Assembly (NCBI GenBank): GCA_018398815.1
Contig: CM031622.1
Coordinates: forward strand, 18,086,181 to 18,150,180
Source of the DNA: Conus ventricosus
Lineage: Eukaryota > Mollusca > Gastropoda > Neogastropoda > Conidae
DNA length: 64,000 nt
Direction of reading: 5' to 3'
Made by a program: the position numbers and the translations under genes
The notes under the pieces: model-generated
Told to the model about the DNA's origin: nothing
What the model saw: only the letters and a program-made list of their open reading frames with translations
The model's database searches: none
Shown: positions 35,292 through 43,626 of the stretch, piece by piece
Numbering within the stretch: position 1 is the stretch's first letter
Layout of the letters: the number at the start of each line of letters is the position of its first letter

Positions 35292-36290
35292 ATGTCGCAA
35301 GAGCGTGAAAGCACATCTGTATCCCCAATGATGCCTAACTTACAGGCAGAAGTTGGAAGATCCCCAGGACTAGGAGAGGGATGATGATTAGTGGTGGTCT
35401 TGGGGGGATGAGGAGCCACAGCCCAGGCCATATGAGTGGGTTAGTGGAGGAGGTCGAGAGCCTACGCAGGCAATTAGAGGAAATGAACTCTCGGCCGCAG
35501 AAGGTTGTGGTGACTGGGCCCAAACAAAAGAAAGTTAGAAAATTCCACGGGGAGCCAGAAGTAGATGGGGGGTACGTAGTGGAGGATTTTATAGAGGAGG
35601 TTAGGGTATTGCTAAGAGGGGAAGAAGATAGAGAGGAAAGGAGGCAGCTGGTTCTCAGCCATCTCGAGGGGGTGGCAAAAACGGAGGTGCGGTCATGTGG
35701 GAGACCACAGGATCAGCGGAAGCCATTTTGGAGACCCTGCAACATGCATTCGGGGACCGCCGTTCCCTCCCGGCCTTACTGGCCAACTTCGCCGAACGGA
35801 AACAAGGGGCAAGAGAGGGCATAAGAGAGTATGCCAATGACCTGTTTTCCCGACATAAGAAATTAATACAGAAGCAACGGAAAGAAGGAAAACAGTTGGT
35901 CAAAGAGGATGCATTGGTAGGTCAGTTTGTAGAAGGACTCCACGACAAGAGCCTGGCATTTGACCTGAAAAGGCAAGTAAAAAGGAGCATGCCATCTTTT
36001 GCCAGAAATTAGGGAAGAAGCTCTGGAGTGGGAGGAAATGAAGGGGGGACAGTTAGTAGCCGTATAGCAGGTATTGGGGCAGTAGGGAGTCAGCTGTCAG
36101 AGTTGGAGAGGGCCCAAGAGGAGCTGAGACAGGAAAACATGAGCTTGAGGAGAGAGTCAGAGGCCATGGGAAAGCTCCGACTCAGACGACTCGGACGATG
36201 AGGAGACATGGCCAAGGAGATCAAGAAGGGCGAATGCTGGGGTGCATTCAAACCCTTACAGATTACCTCAGGTGGTCAAACATTGATGTT
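35292..36290 (+). pseudogene. gag of the nested LTR element, joined to a pol-like tail
   Basis: It starts at ATG 35292 (MSQERESTSVSPMMPN). Frame changes at about 35380, 35690 and 36010 break it. The body has a Ty3/Gypsy gag look (FIEEVRVLLRGEEDREERRQ; ILETLQHAFGDRRSLPALLA; REYANDLFSRHKKLI), then a coiled-coil-like stretch (LERAQEELRQENMSLRRES, about 36100-36155). Immediately after, another frame gives an acidic run, SDSDDSDDEETWPRRSRR, and HSNPYRLPQ, which resembles the extreme C-terminus of Gypsy pol proteins. A deletion that fused mid-element gag to the pol end would explain the missing enzymes. Confidence 0.65.
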
Positions 36291-36813
36291 TTGTTGTTTC
36301 ATAGTTGATTTGTTTTTTTGTTGTCGTTGCATGCCAGTGGCTCAGGGTCTACAAGTGCTAGAGGTGTGCTTGTTTCATGATGTTTTCGGCTGTACAGCAG
36401 GAGGCCATAACAGTTTGTTTTTTTTGTGTGTCGTGTTTAATATTCCACAGAGAGAATGCTGATATAGGCATTCTGGCTTATTACTTTTCATGATCTGTTT
36501 CATTTTTCTAATACCAACACTTGGAAGAGGTGAAGTTGCATTTTCCAGGGATTTCTGGTAGCAACTATAACCTTGTGTTTTGGTAATGAGGACCTATGGT
36601 TTTGCGTTCTCTGAGTGCGGTTTGGGTGGTAGGTGAGTGTAGTCCCTGGTGAGTGGGATCTGTTTATGCAGTGTGCATTGGTATTGGGGTGTCATGCCGT
36701 AATCACCAGATTTGTTGGCTTGGTGTTCAGGGTGGTACAGACAGTTTGGTATTTATATGTTTGTTGTTTGGTTGGTGTAGGGTTGAGTGTCCTCAGGTGC
36801 CGACATTTCACAG
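36291..36813 (+). other. 3' untranslated part of the gag-only element
   Basis: Non-coding sequence between the gag/pol tail and the polypurine tract. Confidence 0.5.
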
Positions 36814-36823
36814 TCGGGGAGAG

Positions 36824-39067
36824 TGTGACATGTCAATGACATTTGCGGTCAAAGGAAGCAACTTCACATATTAGTTCCCGGAGTTAGCAACTAGACACAG
36901 GGGTGTTATTTCCCTTCCGGAAGTGACCCGGTTTGTTTTCAACTTTCAGTTTGGGTCTAGTTAGGGCTCTTCGTTCTAGCCTTTAGTAGTTTATTATTAG
37001 TTTATTGGAGATATTGATAGTAATAACAAATAATAGAGTAGTGTAGGGCTGTAAGTAAAGAGAAAAGTACAAAATATTTAAAACCTAAAAGGAAGCTACC
37101 ATTCTGGGTGAGAGTTGCTGGCGATTGGCTCCTTCAAGAGAATTACATCACCGGTGCCAGACGCGTCTCCTGAAGTTTGGCGCGAGTCAGAAGGCTCCTG
37201 ACCCCCCTCAGATCAAGACGCACATCCTATCCCAGTCTGTCTGCTGCCTCCAGGTTGGTGTTGAAATGACTTTTATTTTCGGCTAAGATGTGTTGAGTAG
37301 TTTAGGGTTTTGTTCTGGAACCAGCCAATGTTGAGGAAGGTAGTGCCAGAATTATCAGAATGATCAGGGTTGAGAACGTTCCCGGCCTAGTAATTCTCCC
37401 GGACGCGATGTTTTCTTTTTTGGTGGTAAATTGTTTATTTACTTTTTGGTTGTGTACATTTGTCCTTGTCATAATAAATTTGAGCCTACTAAGAAGCTGG
37501 GTTTTGTTTGTTTTGTGTTGCCTTGGGTGAGGCTACACAGTTTTCTTTGGTTTGGGGCTCTGGCATGTGTGGTGGAAACAGACGTTCAAACCGGGCCAGT
37601 CTAAGGATAATCCCTGGAAAGATTGTCATGATAATGCTTTGAGATGGACCAAAGGATCTATGTTGGACTGTAGAGAAGTTTGGGTGCAACTTGTTTGAAA
37701 GGTCTTGTGAAAAGGCCAGATTACCTCCCTTCCACTATCAGTCTACTGACTGATCTAAAAGAATTATTTGCCTGATATTTTGTTTGTTTATTTTTTGTGT
37801 GTGTGTGTGCGTTTCTTGTAGGTTGGTTTTGAATGGTTCATGCTGTTTCTCTTCTGTGAGTTTATTTTTCCTCTTCCTTCCATTGTTTTTTTATTATGGG
37901 GTACTGCATGAGAGAAAGTGTGTGTGTAGATTGTTAGAGAAAGTGTATGTAAAATTGATTAAATGAAAATATTTGATCTCGGTTTTGCCTTGCTTGCTCA
38001 CTGAAATTTATTGTGGGGTTTGTTATGTCTGTTCCTGCTGTGTTTCCTTTCCATCTTTTCTCCAAGGAGCTAGATCAGTCCCTAGTTGTGGGATTAGGAG
38101 ACTGAGACTAGATGACCCCTTCCTTTTATATCTTCTCTCAACTTGGTGGAAACTTTGAAATGGGGCAAAGCCTGTTCGGGGTTGATGAGGATGCATGGTT
38201 CTTGAGGTCCTTAGTTAAATGTGTGTGGGACACTGCCAATAATAGGGCAAGTCCATGCAACAGAAGTTCACAGTTGGGCTGTTGTAGTCTTAAAACTGTA
38301 AGAGTTGAGATGTCACAGTCTGTGGTGTGAAGTGCTAAAGCCTCTAAAGGATAAGCACGCCAATGCTTCGTACGGAAGTTGGCTGTGTTTATGATGTTTG
38401 TACTGTCCATACCAATATTCTTTACGTAAGGTGGGAAGTAACCAGGTATAAGCGGCTAGTGCAGTGATGTGAAAACCAATAGTGTGGTTTGAGTTCAAGA
38501 TCCACCTGCGGCCTCAAGTTCCTAGCCCTCTATGACATCAATTGGTGAATAAACCAATGTCTTTTTTCTTTGTCACTTATTTTGTTGTATTTCATGTTAT
38601 GTATTTTGTTGTGTGTATCACTTATTGTTAGTACTCCCTTTTTTCTCACTTTTATTTTTTAGGGGACTTCTTGTTGTGTCATTTTTTTATGTGTTTCACT
38701 TATGTTATTATTTTGATGAATGTTGTCATGATCCTAAGACTATTATTAGAAAGCTAAGAATGTTTTTTTTTGTCTTTTGTTTCAGATAGCTCGGTGGGTT
38801 TTTGTTTTAGGTAGGGAATCTTCTGAGGGGAAAATTTGAAAATTAATTGGGCAAACATCATCTTCAGCTCGCCCATTTAGTTAGGGACGTAGGGTTCTTA
38901 TCATTGTATGTCCCTCATCACCTATGCCCCCACAACAGCATTTGGGCAATAAAAGAACTGGAATTTGAAGCTCTCTCATGTGGTCATTGAACGAGAGATG
39001 TATAAGGGGGGAGTGACAAGCATTGAGACAGGGAGCAAGTGACACCCTTCCCCCCCACTCTATAACA
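36824..39067 (+). repeat. 3' LTR of the gag-only element
   Basis: Starts TGTGACATGTCAATGAC directly after the purine tract and ends TATAACA, followed by the CGTG target duplication. Confidence 0.9.
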
Positions 39068-39116
39068 CGTGCAAAATAAGATAGGGTGATCGTGAACCCG
39101 TATATTTACATTCTCT
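39068..39116 (+). repeat. Left terminal inverted repeat of the Polinton, inner arm
   Basis: CGTGCAAAATAAGATAGGGT, continuing to ACATTCTCT, is close to the reverse complement of the outer 49 bp starting at 32119. The left terminal repeat thus ends as it begins, in inverted orientation. The equivalent on the right side is 55097-55146. Confidence 0.9.
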
Positions 39117-39252
39117 AAAGGGGCATAAAAATTAAGGGTTTACAGAATTAATTAATATTGTTGTGAAGTGCTTCTTCCTTGCGCTGAACCCTGAGCGATC
39201 TGATGCGATCAAAGCTAAGTGAATTCTCGTTGTTTTATTCGTTTATACTTCA

Positions 39253-39310
39253 CCTGACGAAGACCTAAGAGGTCGAAACGCGTTGTGTTTTGTCTTGTGA
39301 CTCGTTTGTC
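39253..39310 (+). other. Dispersed stem-loop motif, hammerhead-like, copy 3 (in Polinton 5' region)
   Basis: CTGACGA (39254-39260), A, GACC-TAAGA-GGTC (39262-39274), GAAA (39275-39278), CG. This is the best preserved of the three copies. It lies about 120 bp upstream of the first Polinton ORF, in what would be its leader or promoter. Confidence 0.5.
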
Positions 39311-39392
39311 CACGTTTCTCTGGGCGGTTTCGCTAACATTTATTTAAGATTTGTTAATATTTTAATTGTTGTTTTTAATCTGGTTTAAAAAA

Positions 39393-39723
39393 ATGAAGGA
39401 CGAAGTAGCTACAGAGCTTATTAATATACTTTACGAGTTGGATTGGAGAGGGAGGGCTGATAAAGATCAGTTAAAGAGCAGGTTTGAAGAATTAATTACT
39501 GATCTTTTTGAGCGTATAAATATGCGAGAAAGCGTAAAGCAGGCTGTCAGTAAAATACCAGTATTCTTGGCCCCAACCGGTTATAAAGTTGTTTGCCATT
39601 TTAGTTGATAATATAGCTTCTGAAGATGTTAATCTGACTGTTTCTACCAGCCCTGAAGGAGTAGCTATTCACTTTAATGAAGATCAGGTTTTACGATTAG
39701 AAAAGACAATGAATAATAGCTGA
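39393..39723 (+). CDS. Small Polinton ORF 1, related to the N-terminus of the polymerase ORF
   Basis: ATG at 39393 opens 71 residues (MKDEVATELINILYELDW) to a stop at 39606. The sequence stays open in another frame to 39723, so one indel may split a ~110-residue protein. The segment MRESVKQAVSKIPVFL parallels VQESVTHAISKIPESL in the polymerase ORF starting at 40099, and in both a beta-rich stretch follows. I do not recognise a function. It may be a duplicated N-terminal domain kept as a separate small protein. Confidence 0.5.
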
Positions 39724-39767
39724 ATTTACAATTATTATTTTTTTATTTAAATTTTTAGATTTTATAA

Positions 39768-40031
39768 ATGGCTGCCGAACTCAGTGAATCTGATTTAAAG
39801 AATTGTAATGAACTATTTGACGAAACAATGAAAGTATTAAACATTGATTTTAGTGAATTTGGTTTTGAGAATGATGTAAACAATATAATAAAAGATCATA
39901 GTGAACTATTTAACGAAGCAATTAAAGTGATGAACATTGACTGTAGTGATTCAGAAAAAGCTAAAATATTAGCAGGTGTTATTGTAAGGTTAACGTGTCT
40001 TGAAGTGTTGCAACGCTTGGGTGAAGAATAA
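39768..40031 (+). CDS. Small Polinton ORF 2, acidic, internally duplicated
   Basis: An intact 87-residue frame from ATG 39768. It is acidic and helical-looking, with no membrane span or signal peptide. Two ~30-residue repeats are visible: ELFDETMKVLNIDFSEF and ELFNEAIKVMNIDCSDS. It lies between ORF 1 and the polymerase on the same strand, with AT-rich gaps of 44 and 67 bp, so a shared early transcription unit is plausible. The function is unknown. Confidence 0.6.
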   Translation: MAAELSESDLKNCNELFDETMKVLNIDFSEFGFENDVNNIIKDHSELFNEAIKVMNIDCSDSEKAKILAGVIVRLTCLEVLQRLGEE

Positions 40032-41311
40032 AAGCGTGTTTTACTTACTTTATTTACATTTATTTTTTTTAATTTACATAAATATTGTGGCTTTAAAAAT
40101 GACGGCCACAAGTAAATTTGAGGATGGAAAACTATATACGATGGAAGAAATATTTGATAGTGACAAACAATTAAGCAATACGTTTAGTGAAGTAAACATG
40201 GATATTATTAACCCTACAAACGTTCAGGAAAGCGTGACACATGCTATCTCTAAAATCCCAGAGTCGCTTCAACGCGAGCCGCCAGTAAAAGTGTTGTTAA
40301 CCATTCTGATTGATTATGTAACACCTGATGGCAGTAACATAGAAGTCTGGGTTTCAACTAAACAGAAAGAAGTTATTAGCTATCGCGACCTTAATTCTGA
40401 CTGGGCTGATTACATGCTTACACAGTTTAACCATGCAAGTGAGGAGGCTAAGTTAAGGGGTTCTGGCTGGTCTGAAGGGACAGTCCTTGAAATCAAATTG
40501 AAACAAAGTTTTATCCTATAGTTGGCAATTCTTACCTTCCTCTTCCAAGAGAGTTAGAGTTAAAACGAGCAGTCTTAAACATACATAATTCTGACAACAT
40601 GTGTTTTATGTGGTGTGTTTTAGCGCATTTACATCCTGTTAAAAATCATGCAGAGTTTCCAATTATGAACAATATAAGCAAGAGCTGAACTTTGAGAACA
40701 TAACCTTTCCAGTAAGTATAGAAAGTATATTTCAGTTCGAAGAGCAAAACAAACCAATCGCCGTAAACGTATACAAATGGTCTGTAGAAGACAATCTAGT
40801 GCCTCTAAGGATTTCTCCAAACGCCCTACTTTAGGCGATTCACTTAACAAGCATGTAGACTTGATCCTGTTTGCAGATAGTACAAAGAGCCACTATGTAT
40901 TAATCAGAACAATAAGCAGACTGTTAGCCTATACGTCAAAGGATAAATCTAAACAAGAGCTTTGTAGAAGGTGCCTAATCAGAATCCCAACTATAGAAGC
41001 ATCTGCCAGTCATAAGAAACATTGTAAAAGTTTTGTAGACTGTGAAACCAAACTCCTCACGCCTAAACCAGGGTCTAAAGTTAGTTTTAAGAATGTACAC
41101 AAAATGCAGATGAGTCCATACGTAGTTTATGCTGACTTTGAATCAATCTTGCCACAATACTACGGCCCTCAACAAGAACAAAAAACAACCTTATTAACCC
41201 ACCATCAGATCTGTTCTTATGCGTTTATTGTTGTTAGGTCGGATGGCGCACACACGGCCCCCGAGATTTACAGAGGCCCCAATGCAGTTAGTAGATTTTT
41301 ACAACACATGA

Positions 41312-41342
41312 AACTATACTCCCCGCAACAAGTTAAGGAACG
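41312..41342 (+). repeat. 31-bp arm of an inverted repeat flanking the Tc1 insertion
   Basis: AACTATACTCCCCGCAACAA and the next 11 bases are the reverse complement of 42887-42917 with one mismatch. They lie within polymerase coding sequence, just outside the presumed transposon ends. Confidence 0.95.
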
Positions 41343-41366
41343 CCCTACGTTTTTTGTATCTTCTTA

Positions 41367-42867
41367 AATGAAATGAGTAAAAAAAGGCCAGGCCGCCCAT
41401 TTAGGAAAAAAAATGCAGCAGAACGGTACTTGAAACATTGCTCGACACACCGGTATGATTCCTGTACTCACCACTCTGCCACTCAATGCCTCGCCAGCAG
41501 CGGGACATTCGTGCAAATGAGGAAATTGCACTGACCGTGGAACAAGCCCCTGCTGACCAGACCGGGCATGTGCAGCGATTCGGCAGGTTGCACGTGCAAG
41601 CACTGACAACTGTGAACACTGACCCGCACAAACTGCACCAAAATGGGTATCAGAAAGGGCATTAAAAACGACACAACCAGACATGCCTCCAAGAAGACGA
41701 CCGAGTGCAGTGGACTGCGGGCGCGCTCTGGCGTGGCTAGCAGAGGGTGTGTCTTTACGAGAGGTGGGCAGACGTCTTCAGGTGTCGGCCTCAGTCATTC
41801 ACAGACTCAATGAACGTTATGCGACAACAGGCAGGACGGAAGAACGGGCGCGCACTGGACGTCCTCGTTGCACCAGTCGACGGGATGACCGATTTCTCTA
41901 CCTGTCAACTTTACGGGACAGAACAGTCACAACACCCATGCTGAGACGTCGCCTCATGCAAGCAGCAAATGTCAATGTCAGCGTTTCCACTGTCCGCAAC
42001 CGCCTTCATGAATTTGACCTCCAGTCTCGTCGGCCAGCCATCCAAATTCCACTGACTCAGGGTCACCGACAGGCCCGCCTGGCGTGGTGCCGCCTCCATC
42101 AGCATTGGAACAGGCAGCAGTGGTCGAGGATCCTCTTTACCGATGAGTCACGTTTCACTGTCTCATTCAATGATGGCAGGAGACGAGTCTGGCGCAGACA
42201 AGGAGAACGATTCACTGCCGCCACCATTCGTGAGGTCGACTGTTATGGAGGTGGTTCGGTAATGGTGTGGGGTGGTTTTCATCTCCATGGCAGAACCCCC
42301 CTGTACGTCATCCAGGGATCTTTGACTGGTCAGCGTTATCGGGATGAGATCGTCCGCCCCATTGTGCAGGCAGCTCTCCAGGCCATGGGTCCTGGTGCGA
42401 CTCTCCAGGACGACAACGCCCCTCCGCATCGAGCCCACGTGGTACGAGACTTCTTCCAGCAGCAGGGGATCCAACGCATGGAATGGCCATCGCGCTCTCC
42501 AGACCTGGCACCGATAGAGCACCTGTGGGACGTCCTGGGTAGACGAGTTGCTGACAACCACCCTCCGCCCGCTGATGTGGCCCAGCTGACCCAGTTCCTG
42601 CAGCAGGAATGGCAGGCCATCCCACAACAGACCTTTACAACCCTGGTTCATTCCATGCGGCGTCGGTGCAGAGCATGTGTGGCTCAGAATGGCGGCCACA
42701 CCCACTATTGACTGCTGCTGACTTTTCAAATGGGGGTGTCTCTTTTTTATTACTGATTGTTCAACGACGTGTGAATGGCTTTCATTGAAATTGTAGCCAC
42801 AGGTGGCTGAATGACTGGGCGAAACATTCGAGTAAACTGTTTTCCTCTGTCTGTATTAAAACACATT
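41367..42867 (+). mobile_element. Tc1-type DNA transposon inserted in the polymerase gene
   Basis: A transposase gene with 5' and 3' flanks, presumed to run from AATG at 41367 to CATT at 42867 with TA on both sides (41365-41366 and 42868-42869), the target of this superfamily. Terminal inverted similarity is short and weak, so the exact ends are tentative. It splits the polymerase ORF between the first exonuclease motif and the CWIC segment. Confidence 0.75.
41683..42711 (+). CDS. Tc1/mariner-family transposase, intact (DD34E)
   Basis: A 342-residue frame from ATG 41683, the usual Tc1 length, with no break. It cuts out and reinserts its own element at TA sites in the nucleus. An N-terminal helix-turn-helix (about residues 11-45) is followed by a GRPR AT-hook-like motif (59-62) and a second helix-turn-helix region (about 75-115). 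The catalytic triad is D154 in LFTDESRF, D244 in QDDNAPPHR and E279 in PIEHLWD, with 34 residues between the last two. The signature SRSPDLAPIEHLWD is complete, and VMVWGGF (about 193-199) is typical. GC content is much higher than the surrounding Polinton. It is intact, so it may be recently inserted, and is the best-preserved transposon gene in the window. Confidence 0.95.
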   Translation: MPPRRRPSAVDCGRALAWLAEGVSLREVGRRLQVSASVIHRLNERYATTGRTEERARTGRPRCTSRRDDRFLYLSTLRDRTVTTPMLRRRLMQAANVNVSVSTVRNRLHEFDLQSRRPAIQIPLTQGHRQARLAWCRLHQHWNRQQWSRILFTDESRFTVSFNDGRRRVWRRQGERFTAATIREVDCYGGGSVMVWGGFHLHGRTPLYVIQGSLTGQRYRDEIVRPIVQAALQAMGPGATLQDDNAPPHRAHVVRDFFQQQGIQRMEWPSRSPDLAPIEHLWDVLGRRVADNHPPPADVAQLTQFLQQEWQAIPQQTFTTLVHSMRRRCRACVAQNGGHTHY

Positions 42868-42886
42868 TAACAGCAATTTCTGTAAA

Positions 42887-42917
42887 CGTTCCTTAACTTG
42901 TTGCGGGGAGTGTAGTT
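42887..42917 (-). repeat. 31-bp inverted partner of 41312-41342
   Basis: CGTTCCTTAACTTGTTGCGG and the next 11 bases, the second arm. Without the transposon the arms would lie about 44 bp apart and could fold into a hairpin within the polymerase gene. Confidence 0.95.
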
Positions 42918-43626
42918 CGTAATTACTACTCCAACCAACTAAATCTTTCAGGCATTGTTATGACTCCTGAAGACCAAGAACGCTATGACTCATCTACGCT
43001 CTGTTGGATATGCAACAGAGAATTATTAGGCGACACAGTGAGAGACCACGATCACATTACTGGCAAATTCAGAGGAGCCGCACACAATAGTTGTAATCTT
43101 CAGCTTAAGGTTGACCCCAAAAAATGGAAACTGCCTATCTTCTTTCATAACTTACGAGGCTACGATTCTCATTTCATCATGCAAGCAGTGACTTCTGAAT
43201 ATAAGAGGGTTACCTGCATTGCACAGTCTTCAGAAAAGTACATGACTTTTACTCTTGACTTTATCCTTTTATGACTCTGCCCAACATCTGATGGCAAGTT
43301 TGGATAAATTAGCGGGATCGCTACAAGACTTTCCAATCACTAAACAATACTTTGACCCATCTTTAGTGCGTAAAGGTGTTTACCCCTATGAATACATGAA
43401 CTCGTGGGATAGGTTTGATGAAGACTCGCTTCCTCCTAAAGGCGCTTTCTTTTCTAGTCTTAGAGGCAAAGACATAACTGACTCTGAATATGAATACGCT
43501 CAAAAAGCCTGGACAGAATTACACTGCCAAACAATGGGCGACTACCACGATCAATACTTGATGGCTGACGTATGTTTATTAGCAGACGTCTTTCAGAATT
43601 ACAGATCTACATGCATAAAACATTAA

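Larger units (their letters stand above)
32306..39067 (+). mobile_element. Gag-only LTR retrotransposon nested in the Polinton end
   Basis: Two long direct LTRs (32306-34564, 2259 bp; 36824-39067, 2244 bp) enclose only 2.26 kb. The element starts TGTGAC, ends TATAACA and is flanked by CGTG on both sides (32302-32305 and 39068-39071), possibly 5 bp with the ambiguous A. A primer site TTTGGCGCTGCGAGCAGG follows the first LTR, and a purine tract TCGGGGAGAG (36814-36823) precedes the second. A gag frame is present, but protease, RT, RNase H and integrase are absent, so it must have moved with enzymes from a related element. Confidence 0.9.
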
